Positions 36,758 to 49,912 are shown, counted from the first letter of the stretch. The stretch is DNA of 64,000 nucleotides from Diphasiastrum complanatum (GCA_029204225.1 CM055110.1:34109947-34173946), one strand, 5' to 3'. Notes: generated by a model from the letters alone, not told the origin. Numbers and translations: made by a program.

Positions 36758-39042
36758 CTTTAAGCTTTAAGAAGCTTCTTTAGTTCATTCTTCAAGTACT
36801 CTTCTTAGTACCTGCACATACCCTTAAGAATAGGTTAGGAGTCATACCATAAAATGGTTCATCATTAGATTCTATTTCTAGAACCTGCACATCAAACTGT
36901 TAGCATTGATCTACAGTTTCATTTATTGTCTTCAGGTAATGATACCTGCACACATCTTTCATCAGTTAGAGTAATAAGCTCTAATATTCAAAATATGTTT
37001 CATGCAAAAAGAATGGAAGACTGTATAGCCTTTATTTCTTGGTCAATTTGGCCTATACAATTTTACATTCGCAAAGCCTTTTGAAGTTCCATCTCACTGA
37101 GACAAAGACACAGAAATCTATGTGAAAGTTAGTTCCAAGCCATTTTGCCAGCCCAAAAACAACCAAAAAAATCCAAAAAACATCTGCAAACCCTAGTTCA
37201 CCGACTCATTGTTAGGATAACAAAATTATTTGTTCACTCCATTTACCGACCAACTTCTGGAGAATTTCATTCTCAAGTGTTCCCACTAGTTAAGCACTAG
37301 AGAAATCAGTGAATCTTCTATCAAGATCAATTTAGGTAAATACCAACAGTCACCTTTTACAATTTGACTACTACTTGACTCAAAATTCCTAATATTCCAA
37401 GGTTCCCAACCCTCTAGGATTACCAATGGAGCACAAATGCAAAAAAAAAAATTCAGTCTTGGGCTATTGGTATTTTACTTCCATACCATTACTAATAGCC
37501 ATGCACTATTAAACAATCGTCCATCACCATGCACATGTGCTACCTTAGACAGAATGCAATTTTTGCAAGGTTTTCGTAGGCCAAGGAATAATTGGAAGTG
37601 TACCATGCCACGAAACTTTAAATAGGTCTCCCAAAAGATAATGAGAATCCCTTCATATGGCCGCCACCATTGTTACAATAGGAATGCGTCGTTCCTAACT
37701 AAACCCTTGATTTGAGGCTGACAGTCACGCATTACTTCTGCTATAACAGACATTCGGATAGATTGTTTCTGCATTTGATCCAAAAGAAGAATCAACACAA
37801 CAGCCATAGAGCGATGTTTGTTGCTCGCACCTCCACTTCCACTACTGCCATTTCTGGGAGAATCAATCCATGGCTGCAATCATGCCTCTGGCAATCCACC
37901 AAAAGCACGGTTTCCCAACACCAATGAATCAAGGTTTCACCAACAAACCAGGTTGGATTGCACCCAGATTTTCAACAGCGTCAAGGTCTCCTAAATACAA
38001 CCGACAGACATGATACTCAAACCAGTCCAGATGTATAGGAGTAATCTCTCTATTAAATATCTCTTTCAGGTAATCAACCACAGTCGATTGAGGACAAAAA
38101 AATCAGGTGAGCTGCCAGAAATTGGGTTTTTTCTAGGAGTTATAAGACACTCATGCGATCCAAAGGACAGTGGAACGAGCAACACACAGGTTCACATCTA
38201 TCTTTTCTCAACGAGGAAACCACAGCGAGCAGACAATGGTCTTTGTCAACAATCAACAATTTCAAAAGTTCAGACAGAGTTACCACTCTCTTCTACCAAA
38301 AAGATTTCAAGCTGCATGCATGGCTATTCTAAGTAACAGCCACTCCTCTAGAACGGTTGTCCTTCTACTAATTACTGCTAGGAACACTCCAAGCATTCAC
38401 TAAGTTTCACCAGTTCTGAGCCATTTGCATGGAACATCAGCTACAGGGTAATGGTTGTTCCACTAACCAAACAAGCATTGCACTCTGCTCTACAAATTTA
38501 AGAGATTAGATTGTTTCTCTTCCAATCAACGTTTCAATCTTGCAGATTCTCTGGAGGATTCACATAAGGAAAATAAACTTTCCATCCTCGTCATGCAATC
38601 ATCTGAATCATGTATCTTTGTTACAAACAGTCCATACAATCAGATAAATCAATTTGCAGCCAATTTATCTATGAACTTGAAACAAAATTACATGTTTCAG
38701 GACATTATGGATTGGTGCCATCAATCTAAACCTCTAATTGAGCAGAACAACCAATCTGATCTACCATCGTAGATCATTCTACCATCATTGAAAGTTTCCT
38801 CAAAAAAATTGAGAATTGAAAATGAATTCACCATAATTCTTAGCATCTTTACCAAAATAGATCATGTAGAAGAGCACTCTTATCATCATATTGGACAAGC
38901 ATGTTTCATAACCAGAAATTAGTGAATCCAATTCCAAAATTCCCTTGAGAAAACAACACTCCAACTGGGATGTAACTCCAAGTGCTTCCATCTTCCAATC
39001 CGATGTAGAGCTTGCCTCTGTCCTATCCAAGATCGCATCTTA
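36758..39042. other. No gene recognised
   Basis: AT-rich with short unrelated frames (the longest, 38010-38336, is not recognisable). The plus-strand end at 39040-39060 carries a primer-binding-site-like word, so part of this stretch may be decayed internal retroelement sequence. Confidence 0.4.
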
Positions 39043-39059
39043 GCTGGGCTCTAATACCA
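39043..39059 (-). other. Primer-binding-site-like sequence
   Basis: TGGTATTAGAGCCCAGC on the minus strand matches the initiator-Met type. A clean TG LTR edge is not seen next to it on the plus strand, so the assignment is tentative. Confidence 0.35.
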
Positions 39060-39454
39060 AAGTAAAGACCCTAAAGGATTTTCCCTAAGATGAGAATAGG
39101 AGAACACAACAAGAGAGACTATGGAGCCCAAACCGCCCAACCAATCCTAGATCAAACATGGATCTAGCCCCCAAGCCCGCCATGTGAAGCAAGAGGAGAA
39201 GAGAGAAACTAGTAACCTAAACCCAATATGTCGACGGGAGAATTCCTACCTCATTATATAGAGAGTAGAGTCCTGTGCATGAAACCATGCAACCCCCATG
39301 CAGGTCAACTATAAATAGATCACATCTTTTTATGCAGTCCTCCTACCTATATCCGTCACACGTACATGCAATAATCCATATGTCTCAATTAGAGTGTCTG
39401 GGTCATCTCAAGGTAATCAGTCACAAACAGGCCTTGAAATGAAATGAAATCACG

Positions 39455-40921
39455 GTGTGGCCAATAATCTCGAATACTGGAGGGCCGGTCTACCATATTA
39501 GGACTATTCTAGGTCCTTATCCGAATATGGCCATAACAGTAACCGTTAAGAATAGATATCCACTGCCACAGATGGATGACCTAATAGATTGTCTTGGTGG
39601 TGCTAAGTATTTTACCAAGATAGATCTAAGGTTGGGATACCATCAGATACACATTAGGGCAGAAGATATACCAAAAATGGGTTTTCGAACTCGCTTTGGA
39701 CACTACGAATTTTTGGTGTTGCCTTTTGGTCTAACCAATGCATCGACAACTTTCCAACAGGTGATGAACGATTTGTTCAGGCCATATTTTGCAAGATTCG
39801 TAGTGGTATTCTTAGATGACATCTTAGTGTTCAGTAAGACTTTGGCGGAACATAAAGAGCATCTTAGGATTGTCTTGGACATCCTAAGAAGGGAAAAGCT
39901 TTTTGCCAAAGAGTCTAAGTGTGACTTTTTTGCTAAGGAATTGTCCTACTTGGGGAATAAGATTTCCACGCGAGGTGTGGGGATCAAGCCTGATCGTATC
40001 CAGAAGGTTATTGATTGGCCTATTCTTGCCACAATTCGAGAAATCAACTCTTTCTTGGGTTTTATAAGATTTTTCCATCGGCATATACCCCAATTTGCTC
40101 AATTGGCATTTCCTCTTACCCAGGCCTTGAAAGGCTATAAGAAGCTAAGCCGGAGGGCTAAGAGTCCACTAGTGCAGTGGACGGAGAATTTGAATAATTG
40201 TTTTGAATTGCTTAAGAAAAGTTTTACTTCAACACAAATACTAATCATTGGTGATCCTAATAAGGCTTTTGTAGTTAGGACCGATGCAAGTGATTATGCT
40301 ATTGGAGCTGTTTTGATGCAGGATGGACATCTTGTTGCTTATGAAAGCAAGAAACTCAATTCTGCTAAATCTAGGTATTGTACCTATGAGAAGGAATTAT
40401 TTGCAATTGTTTGTGCCTTAAAAATTTGGCAACATTATTTGTATGGAGCCAGATTTGAGGGTTTGACGGATGATCAAACTCTTCAATATTTCTGTGATGC
40501 TATAGATTTAAAGGGGAGGCAAGCTAGATGGGCTGAGCTAATGAAAATCTTTGACTTTTCTATACGTTATTGTAAAGGGAGTCAAAATACTCTAGCGGAT
40601 GCTTTGAGTCATTTACCGGTTATTAATCAGTTATGCTTTACTATTATAGAATTGGGGTTGTTTCAGTCTCTTCAAGGACTAAATGAGTCCGATCCTTTTT
40701 TCGGAAAGTATTGGCAACAAGTACTTTCTGGGGTTGATTCAAGTCTGCAAGATTTCTCTAATCAGGGAAAGACTGAAATGGATTTTGCTATTCGAAATAA
40801 GATTTTGTTTCGTAAAGGCAAGGTGTGTGTACCAGAGAATGACACAGTAAGGGCCCAAATCTTGCATGAGTGTCATGATAGTCCATCGCGCATGACATCT
40901 GGGTATACAAAGAACGCTTGA
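39455..40921 (+). pseudogene. Gypsy reverse transcriptase and RNase H, open frame
   Basis: A 488-codon open frame of which about the first 25 codons are unrelated flank. RT motifs: NRYPLPQ, FTKIDLRLGYHQI, PFGLTNAS and the catalytic FLDDILVFS. RNase H: RTDASDYAIGAVLMQ, YEKELFAIV, a modified LTDDQTLQYF and LADALS, so the acidic residues are present. The integrase zinc-binding HxxxH region begins (ILHECHD) before the frame ends at 40921. The frame has no ATG at the pol boundary and no gag, so it is a remnant although uninterrupted. Confidence 0.88.
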
Positions 40922-42130
40922 CGTAGTTCGACGGCAATTTTGGTGGCCTAAGATGAAAAGTCAAGTAGAGGCCTATGTACTTAAATGTGCTAAGTTTCAG
41001 CTAAATAAAGTAGAGAGGCTAAAAGCTAGTGGCCTGTTACATCCTTTAGATATTCCTACCGAAAAGTGAGAAAGTATATTGTGGTCGGGCTTCCACATAT
41101 AGGGAAGGGCCATGATTCGGTTTGGGTCATTGTTGACAGACTTACAAAGTTTGCTCAATTTATCCCAGCAAAAACTATTGTTAAAGCTTCTGAACTAGCT
41201 CAACTTTTTGTTGAGAAGCTTTTTCGACTGTATGGGCTGCCTTGCGATATTGTCAGTGACCGTGACTCAAAATTCACTGGGAATTTTTGGCAATTAGCGT
41301 TTGAAAAGTTGGAAACAAATTTAAGTATGATTTCTATAGATTATCCAGAATCAAACGGTTAAATGGAAAGGACCAATCAGACGATGGAGGATATGCTGTG
41401 AGCATATGTGGGCCATCTGTAGTCTGATTGGAAAAATTACCTTTCACTAGTGAAATTTGCATATAATAGTCCAAAACACTCAGCGATCAGATTCAACCCT
41501 TTCATGCTTATGTATGGTTATCAACCTCGATCACCGATTCGTGTTGGCATGAAGAACCTTAGGGTGCAAGCCGCAGCTGATATCCTTGCGGATATGCAAG
41601 AAATGCTACAGTTGGCTAAAGATAGCATAAGAAGTGTCCAGGACAGGGCAAGGCACTATGCTAATCTATCTCAAAAGCACAAGGTATTCATAGTCAACAA
41701 CTGTGTGTTTTTGAGGGTCCCTAGTCACTCTAAGGGCTTGAAAATTGGTAAGTGTGCAAAGTTGGCGCCTAGGTATTGCGGTCCTTTTAAGGTTATCCAA
41801 GTGATAAACAAGGTCACATACAAACTAGACCTTCTAGCTAACGCTGGAATTTATTTTGTTTTCCACGTTAGTAAGTTGAAACCCTCGTTGGGAGTTGGGG
41901 AAACTTTGGTCCCTGTGGAAGATCTAGTGGAGCTTCTTCAGGATGAGTCCACGAGTAGACCACCTGAACTCGAGGCAATTGTTAATAGCCTACAAAAAAC
42001 TCTAAGGAATAGAGTGCTTCAAGAATTTTTAGTTAGGTGGAGAGCCAAATCAGAAGAAGAGGATACCTGGGAAAAGGAGGCTTATCTCCAGAAGAATTTT
42101 CTAAATTTTTCCCTACAAGGAAAAATTTAA
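40922..42130 (+). pseudogene. Gypsy integrase and chromodomain, disrupted
   Basis: After stops at 40921-41070 the catalytic core resumes: VWVIVDRLTKFAQFIP (first Asp), IVSDRDSKFTGNFW (second Asp), and NG-stop-MERTNQTMEDML, where the Gln before the catalytic Glu has become TAA. Then FAYNSPKHSAIRFNPFMLMY, FHVSKLKPSLG, and a chromodomain-like tail (LQEFLVRWRAKSEEEDTWEK) ending at 42130. Chromodomains target chromovirus integration to particular chromatin. Confidence 0.85.
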
Positions 42131-42133
42131 GTT

Positions 42134-42146
42134 TAGGGGGAAAGAA
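42134..42146 (+). other. Polypurine tract
   Basis: TAGGGGGAAAGAA directly before TGTTACATACC, the start of a 3' LTR at 42147. Confidence 0.7.
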
Positions 42147-43269
42147 TGTTACATACCTATGTAACTAGCAGTACTTCAGTGACCCCTATATGTTCATTTA
42201 GTGTTGGGGGCTAAATGGCAAGTTACCCTTGGATAAGGAGTACCCTTAGGATAAAGGGTAGGTGCCTTTGGATAAGGGCATACAAGTGACTATACCTTGG
42301 TCGGAGGTATGGAATCAAGTTATCCTTGGATAACGGGTAACCTTAGGATTAAGGGTATGTGCCTTTAGATTAAGACACTGGTGTCCTTGGATAAGGGCAG
42401 GTAGGTGTCTATGCTTTGGTCGGAGGTATGGAACCTAGTGAGGTGTTAGAAAGTCATTACCATGGGTGTATTGGCTATTTTTCTAAACCTTGGACCTCAA
42501 CCTTGAACCATATCACTTTATTGGTCTTGGACCAAAGTATACAAGCACAACTTGGGCAATGGGACCTAGTAGGAGGCCGCCCTCCCAAGGTGTCCATTGC
42601 GCTCCCAACTCCCACAAGAAAAGCATTCAAAGAGTCATAGGTTATGGAAGAAGTCTCTTGATCTTCCATAAGCCTATGAAAGTTCTTTAACTCCCCTAGG
42701 CCTCTCTCTTTCTCATTGGTTGTGCATGGAACTCCATAGTGTACTGGAGGGTGACAATTGCCATCTATATGAGGGGAGTAGGGAGCCCATTGGGAGGGGG
42801 AGAGATCTCTCTTATTTGCTATGCTTATGCTCTACTGCGGCTACTAGTGTATAGAGTGCTTTCTTGTGTGTAGTATGCTTAGGGTATGGATCTTGCTTAT
42901 GGTATGAGACATAAGTACGGTTTGGATCTTGAGTATGCTATGGTGTGCGGTGGTATGCTTGTGGTTAGTTATTGGTTAGCAAGGGGGTGCTAGATTAGCT
43001 TAGATGCAGGATTGCATATGCTAGCTAGCTATGGTTGGGTGGTGAATACTTGAGGCCACTTGTTATCTACCTTTGTGATTAAGATTAGGGAGCAGGTGGA
43101 GGAGAGATCCATGGAGGCTTGAAGATCCTTACTTGCAAGTGGAGGCATCCTAGCTTGGAGTTGGGGAGCATCTTGGAGCTTGTAGGTTACTTGGAGGACT
43201 TTGGAAGCACTACCTTTGGATTAGCAGGACTTCTTGACTTCATTTGTAATACACTCATTAGCTATTGTA
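42147..43269 (+). repeat. Chromovirus 3' LTR start; right boundary not determined
   Basis: Begins TGTTACATACCTATG. Inside are two diverged tandem copies of a unit of about 100-120 bp (42218-42318 and 42314-42434) sharing CCTTGGATAAGGG, GGTGCCTTTGGAT and TTGGTCGGAGGTATGGAA. No matching 5' LTR is found upstream. Confidence 0.5.
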
Positions 43270-43797
43270 TGAATCCATAGGAGAAGCTTTAACTAACAAA
43301 AGCAATGAATAGCAAAATGAAAGAGAAATATCAATACAAACAACAGCCCAAGACACAAGACAATAGCACAATGAGGATGGTTGAATCTCCAATTTGGTAG
43401 AGTTTCCTCCTCTCAATTAGCTTGTAAATGGTTATAAGAGGTGCCTTTTTATGTTTAGGGAGGCCCTTGTTTCTATTGGCTACTTCAAGAAGGTAGGATT
43501 GAAATCATAGCCCTCCAAAAGAAATACATTCTAATTTATGGTGCACAAAGAAGCACACCCCACTTACCACCATTTGACTTTTGACTACTATACAAAACTT
43601 AATAAACTTAGTTAACTAAAACTTTGGTCTTTTACTATTATTTTAATAACATGGCCCAAAGTCTAGTTTATTTAAAATACATTATTTACCAGTGCTCATT
43701 GGGCCATGGGTTTATGCACGCAGGATGCCCCACGGACCTCGCAACTTATTTTTTCTTTCGGCCATTTTTATTTATGTGCAGAGAATACCCACAACAT
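43270..43797 (-). repeat. LTR-like segment related to 33890-34366
   Basis: Shares AATGAGGATG, GGTAGAGTTT, GGTGCCTTTTTAT, GCTCATTG-GCCATGGG and the terminal CCC-CAACA with the gypsy LTR ending at 34366, in the same order and orientation. Only this half is alignable by eye; its other boundary is unknown. Confidence 0.5.
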
Positions 43798-44329
43798 TGT
43801 GATCCTTCAACTCCTTCATCCGACATCGTTGATTGGGTTCATCTCTATTCTATTGTTGCTTGGTCCATCTATGTATGTTTTCAATCCTTCCCAGAGGATA
43901 GGATCATTTTGAGCAAGGTGCCAAATGGTAATCGGATATCTCCTCTCAACAAATCGACTAAAACAATCATATGGTCCTTTTCCACCTCCTTGCCATGGAA
44001 AGAAATCTCCAGAGCTCATGTGCATTTTGTCCAATCTCACGGATGTAATGGGAGCTCAAAAATCCCGAACCACGAAGCTGGTTCGCAAAGATTGCCATTT
44101 GCTCCATCTATAAAATGCATTGGGACAAAATCCGGTGCTTCTTCCTATGGATAGTAGAGCTAGTTGCGGGTTTCTCACTACTAGTCCTTGGGTTATGGGG
44201 AGAATGAGTGGTAGAGCCAATGTAGGCGACGATTGGGATAAGGCACCTTGTCGTTGTGCTGGGCGTGCAGTTTGGTTCCGTAGGTTGTATCGTGGTTGCT
44301 CATATTGTAGATATGGTAGTATCATGCGG

Positions 44330-45264
44330 GCACTCTAACCTTTTTCTCAACTGCGGGCATTTGTTCCTTGTGTGATTGCCAACGTAGTGTGGACACCAAG
44401 TGGACTCTCTCCTAGGATAGGCATGGGTGGGTCCTAATTGCAAGCCTTTCAGCTTCTGGTCAACAGCCGTGCTAGAGCTTTCTAAATTGCTCATTGCTCT
44501 GGGTGTGCAACTTCTCTATTGTAAATATGATCGTGTCTGTGCTATTGGACGTAGAGGTGGAAGCATCATCATGAAGCTTAACCTAAAGTTTGGCTCATCA
44601 TTCCTTTCGGCGTCTTCTCTCATGGTCTGAGTTATGAGAGTCCGAACTAGTGATCTCACTATCATCGACTCTCTTGATGGCATCTGTGCAAGCCGCTTGA
44701 AAAGAGACGCACTTGTCTCTTCTCTTCATTTGTTGTTTGATTCCCTTGGGTAGTCCTGCCATGAACCATGCCAGGACACTATGGTCTGGGACACCCTCAG
44801 GGTCACATCCTCCGCGTAATGTCTTGATCCGTTCTATATAGTCGTTCAAGAATTCGTTCTTCCTATCCATGCAGATACGTCCTAATTGCAAGAAAGGATC
44901 GAAAAGAAAGCGGGTGGTCTTGAAACATCTGATGAACTCGGCTTGTAACATATTCCAATCATCACATTCATTCTGCTCCAGATTCAAATACCAATCCTTC
45001 GCAGTACCAGTTAGGCACAGATTGAAGTATCTTAACAACTCTTGTAGGGTGTCTCCATAGGTTTTACACGCATGGGTATAAATCTACAAGTATCAAACCT
45101 TGTAAGGTCGATTTTAGGGAAGTTCTTAACGGCATGAGAGGTAAAAATGGCCGAGGATTGTCCATCGGTGGTGGATCTACGTCAATGTTTTTAGTAACGT
45201 TGACAAATTCCTCAAGATCAAGAAGATCCAGGGTTGATAATCTCCTACTGAATCTAAAATGCAT
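44330..45264 (-). pseudogene. Gypsy gag, minus strand
   Basis: On the minus strand: LCLTGTAKDWYLNLEQNE, WNMLQAEFIRCFK, FLNDYIERIKTLRGGCDPEG, WFMAGLPKGIKQQMKRRDKC. This is a Retrotrans_gag domain closely similar in layout to the gag at 18.4 kb. Toward 44370 a knuckle remnant CPHYVGNHTRNKC keeps the three-residue Cys-His spacing but has lost its second Cys. The frame changes near 45040 and ends in stops. Pol is not found downstream; an LTR-like segment starts at 43797. Confidence 0.8.
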
Positions 45265-45370
45265 ACAACAAAATGGAAGATGTGGTTATTTTTTGTCTTT
45301 TTCGTTTTATTTTTCTCAGATGTTTTTGTGATATTTTCTATTATATGGTGATCAAAGGATGGATCGGGAT

Positions 45371-46180
45371 GTGACAATCGGAAAAGATCTCAAAAATATA
45401 GATGGGTTCTAATGGACAGAGTCACTCGGATCTAGTTCAAAAAAATTTGAAATTTGTCTGATGGTGAGTAGTAGGCAGAGTAATCGACGAGTAATGCTAA
45501 TTATTTGTCGGGCTGCCTATGTACTGTGAATGATGACTAGAACACACTGTGAAGAGGACGAGTAAAGATGAGCAGTTGGTGAGTAATAAATCAAAATGTC
45601 ATATTATTACTCATCGGCGATCTGGGGGCATATGGTAGATCAAGTGTTGTACTTGCTACTGTACTAATGGCAAGCAATGACACTGAGAGGATTGCAAAAA
45701 ATTAAAGTCGTCAAGTAATAGAAAAAATATGGGAATTTAAAAAATGGCAAAAAATATGAACTAGCGAAGAGCAAAACCACCCAACCAACTAGAAATGGCT
45801 AGTCAATACCCTAACCACTTCACCCCCATGCCATAGTGAATAAATGCAAGAGAGGAGGGGATCCTGGCTTCATGGATGAGAAAATCTAATATAGAGATGG
45901 GCGAGTCTCCATAGTATATATTGAGAAGAGAATATTCCTCTTAGGATTCCACACAACCCTTACATAAGCAATTGACCTCCTATTCTTGCATTATAATAGT
46001 CAAACACCATGCAAGTGCTCCTATGTCCAATTATAGGTCTAGGACCTCATAAGATTATTAATTACATTACCGGCCAAGTTCGGAATGACGAGGCATAACT
46101 AATGACCTTATAGACTAGAGTAACTGGCTATACATGTCAAGAATTATTCCGAATCCCACATATTGGACATGGACGTAACA
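45371..46180 (-). repeat. Chromovirus 3' LTR remnant (inner edge 46180)
   Basis: The minus strand starts TGTTACGTCC immediately after a polypurine tract. The outer boundary is not defined. A 55-bp word (45766-45820; AACCACCCAACCAACT, GGCTAGTCAATACCC) recurs at 48785-48838 in another LTR remnant. Confidence 0.5.
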
Positions 46181-46195
46181 TTCTTCCCCCCTTAA
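46181..46195 (-). other. Polypurine tract
   Basis: Reads TTTAAGGGGGGAAGAA on the minus strand (spanning 46180-46195), next to the LTR start. Confidence 0.6.
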
Positions 46196-46221
46196 ATAAG
46201 TTCTGTCCTCAGAACGAGTAA

Positions 46222-46375
46222 CTAGGGAAGATCCTCAATATATGCTTAACTCTTTTTCATGAATCATTATCCACAATCTGACTAACCAACCTAATCAAGG
46301 ACTCAGAGATAGAAAAATTTCTCAATTGTTTATCTCTGACTCTGAGCACCCTTTCAAGTTCCAAAGGTACATTTA
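46222..46375 (-). pseudogene. Chromodomain remnant of a minus-strand chromovirus
   Basis: Minus-strand translation PLELERVLRVRDKQLRNFSI, then a weak middle and ILRIFPSY, fits the integrase-terminal chromodomain pattern (P-x-x-[IV]-L-x-x-R-x-x-x-L-R) with one stop. Together with the PPT and LTR it marks the 3' end of a decayed element in inverted orientation to the pol at 39.5-42.1 kb. Confidence 0.45.
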
Positions 46376-48699
46376 GTGATAAGTCCTCCAAATGGGTAAA
46401 ATAAACAACACATTCAACTGCCATCATCATTTATAATAAGTTTCATGATATAGTAGATGAGCGAGATCCACACAATCTCAATTAAATACTGGAGTAAAGA
46501 AATTCGGATTTTCAAATAACTGATCTAAATAGAAATTCCATAATTTCGATTAAAAAGTTTTCAGGAAACAACGTATAAGATATCAAAGATCTAAAAAATG
46601 TAGTAATGAGTATCCCGTATTATTACAAACCGGACTTTCTCCAAAATCATAAAATATCTTATTCCGAGTGATAGAAATATTACATCTCAATAATCAACTA
46701 TCAAATACAGATAATCATTTGGGTCTCAGAAGTCTAAATTCCACTGAATCAATAGATTTTGTGCCATATTCACAAAGCTTATATGAAAGTATAAATTCAT
46801 ATAATTATAAACAGTCCTTCAGAACCTAGTTCCACCCAAGAAGGAATTATATGAATCTCAATCTCATTGTCTTGTATTTAAAAATTTCTAAAAAGTAGAG
46901 GTTCAAAATAAAAGAGAAATAGATTTAAGGGCCTCCAGATTTTGTAAATAATGAGATACCATTTGGGATCTAGATCTATATCTCATAATTTCTCAAAATA
47001 CCCTGAACAAATAACCAATGGATTTCTTTGTTAGTATTACCATTATAGTAATCACTAACCATTGGCCTACGGATCATTCTCGCACAAGAAATCCCCTTTG
47101 AAGTTACTAATGTTTCATACAACTAGATTTCCCTCCAAGAATTCTCTAATTCTAGATCTGTTTCCAAAAAGTCAAAAAGACTATTTGGCTATCCTATACC
47201 TTGATATAGGACCAGATTCACAACCAATTCCAGGAGATACTTCTAGCCATGAATTCTCTCATGCCCCTTGAGCGTTACACAAAGAATACCACTCCGCATA
47301 ATACCCAGTGAACAAAAAGAATCGTTCAGTTTTTATCTGAAATGCCTCATGAGTATTTAGTGAACCAAAAGAATTATTAAGAATCTCAACATAACAAAAA
47401 CAATACTGTAATAGATATTCTCAAATTCTAAATAAACACTAGGGAAAGGAAATCAAATTTCCAAAGACAGTTAAAAAATAATACAAAGGCTAAATTCCCA
47501 ATTGTATTCTCACTTGCTATCACATATACTTCAAGAATTGAAAGAGAAATAAAATAATTGGATCACTTGGCCAACCAATCATCTACCCCTCAGGCTCCAT
47601 CTCTTTCCTCCCTTCCCAAATGTGGTTCGAGAAATCCCCAAATTTGGCTAGGAAAGGTCCAATTTGGAATCTGTACACATTGTATCATGCATTCAAACAT
47701 GCACACATGTTCATTCAAACATTTTCAACATTGGAAAAGCACTCTATAGTTCCCATGCATGCATGCAATCAGAATATTTCGAAAACTTTTCAAAATTTAG
47801 ACTAAAAATTGCCAAACTTCCGACAACCATAACTTTTGCTACAGGACTCTGATTTGGTCACTGTAAAGCACAATACAAAGGGAGATGAGGTCTACAAGAC
47901 ACCTGCCATGTCACCTTGCCACCTAGGCTTCACACATGTGAACTATAATACCCAGAATTTGCAGTAGGAGGATGCACGTTTTCTAGGAGGTATTCACAAA
48001 AATCCAGCAAGCAATCATAAGATCAGATCATGCAAAAATTGCATTTTTGGACTCCTTCAACAAGCAAAAATTCAAGATAATGGTGCCTAAGCCTCCCAAT
48101 GCCAAATTGGGTGCATGATGGCTCAAATAAGAGGAAATCCATCATATATTTCATCTTGTAACAAGATACAACAAGGTTAAGACCACCATTTGAGAGTTAT
48201 TCAAGCTTAGAAAACCACAAAAAAATACACAATTTTTTGACTTTTTGAGAGCTTTATTAGTGTCTAATCCCAACCAAACTTCATGACAGCCTTATGACAA
48301 CATCATTACACCTCTAAAAATGTGCATGCAAAATATTAGCCAAGGATTTTATGAATATCACCAAAAACATTCAAAAAATTATGTTTTTTGACCATTTTTG
48401 CAATCAATTAGGCCACATCCACTGTAACGCAATTACATGCAAGCACCAAAAGTTCTGATTTCAATCAATCATGGTTAATGTAGCCACTTCTAGTCCAAAA
48501 TCACTAAATTTTGACCAAAAATCACTATCTTTGACCATAACCATGCCATGCAATCATTAGAATCAATTATAATGACTGGAAAACGACAAGTACAATTCTG
48601 AAAATCATTTATGAACAGAGAAGCCACTTACTGGGAGGTCAAGGCAATATCAAAAAGCTCAAAAAAAACAAAAAGTAACTCCACCTTTTGATCGCAAAG
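46376..48699. other. No gene recognised apart from one dispersed repeat
   Basis: AT-rich and without long frames. It contains the 119-bp repeat at 47552-47670. Nothing else is identifiable by eye. Confidence 0.45.
47552..47670 (+). repeat. Dispersed 119-bp repeat, copy 2
   Basis: Same orientation as 17667-17785 with two base differences. Unrelated flanks on both sides. Confidence 0.9.
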
Positions 48700-48840
48700 C
48701 CTTGATCTAATACCACTGTAAGTTTCACCAAGTGAAGATCAGACTAGATCCTGTTGCATGCAACCAAAAGGACACCTATGGAGCAAAACCACCCAACCAA
48801 CTGGAAATGGCTAGTCAATACCCTAACCACTTCACATGCA
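48700..48840 (-). mobile_element. Primer-binding site and truncated LTR end
   Basis: TGGTATTAGATCAAGG on the minus strand (48715 downward) next to an LTR whose plus-strand start is TGTAAGTTTCACC at 48717. The LTR shares a word with 45766-45820 and breaks off near 48840. Confidence 0.5.
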
Positions 48841-49043
48841 CTTGTGATAGTTGGAATTGGTTAGAAGAACCTTCGCTAGAATCTTCCAAGCTTCTCTCGA
48901 AGATTGAGCTTGTCTGATATGGCCAATCTATGTGTTGGAGATGTTAACGGTGATTATGACAAAAGCCTTACCATCCTTGAGCTTCCACTTGAAAATGGCC
49001 TACTCATCGACACTGGGAATTAGTTCGGTACCAAAGCATGATG

Positions 49044-49911
49044 TGTAGAACACCTGATCTCGATTCTACTAACAAAGTGCACAATTTACTTGACAAAGGA
49101 TGAGAAACAAACTCAAACTCGAAATAGTTCTGTTCGTGATCAACCTCGAAAGATTCACGAAATTTATCTTGTTTGAAACTCGAAAGATTCGCAAAAGATT
49201 CGCGAAACAGTTTCTTGTTGAAGCTCAAAAGATTCGTGAACAGTATCTTGTCACGAAATATTTTGTTTCTTGTTCAAACCTCAGCTGTTGCGAAATTGTC
49301 GTCTGTCACAAACACTTCGCAAAATATTCTTGATTCTTCTTGAAGCTCAAAATTGTCAACTATCGCAAACAATTTACGAAACACGAAGATGTCACGAAGA
49401 GACAAAGTGTTGCGAACAATTCACGAAACACGATGCCTAGATGAAGAGATGAACTGTCACGAACATAAATTATTCGATCTTGGAAACATAGCGTTTATTT
49501 GAATATCAACCGTTGTAACAGTTAGATCTACTACTACAGAGTTAAAAGGCCAAAGGACTTGTCCTATAACAATATAAATACATGTGCACTACTCGTTGTA
49601 AACACACTCTCTCTAGACTCTCAACTCATTCAATCATAGACACAATAGCGAAATAAGACAACAAGAGATGTATACTGATGATTCAGATTCATCATTATAA
49701 AATTTGTTTTTGATCAAAGTTTTCTCAATATATGGTTGTATAAAATTGTCTAAAGTTGTCTCTTAAATCTGCATGCTAATTCAATCAAAGCAACATTGTT
49801 CTATTAGTACATAGACAAGAAACAGACCCGATTGAAGACATTGATATTAGTTTGATTTATTCAAATTTTCATTGTGTTCTCTTAGGAAGAATTTTTACTA
49901 TTTTTTCTACA
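49044..49911 (+). repeat. 5' LTR of the copia element
   Basis: 868 bp, rich in TTCGCGAAA-type words. A candidate TATA (AATATAAATA, about 49570) lies in a segment of about 34 bp that is missing from the 3' LTR. Confidence 0.88.
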
Positions 49912-49912
49912 C

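Larger units (their letters stand above)
39520..42146 (+). mobile_element. Chromovirus-type Ty3/gypsy pol, 5' truncated
   Basis: RT, RNase H, integrase and a C-terminal chromodomain are followed by a polypurine tract (42134-42146). The element lacks gag, protease and the N-terminal RT; recognisable similarity starts at TVKNRYPLPQMDDLIDCLGG, near 39550. Its relative in the opposite orientation is the chromodomain remnant at 46.2 kb. Confidence 0.88.

Noticed and set aside
43624-44154. 176-codon plus-strand ORF
   Set aside because: It crosses the boundary between an LTR-like segment and the antisense gag region and resembles no protein; treated as a chance frame.
48919-49030. Short plus-strand frame starting MANLCVGDVNGDYDKSL
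   Set aside because: It ends at a stop just before the copia insertion and lies inside what is better explained as decayed retroelement sequence; no homology recognised.
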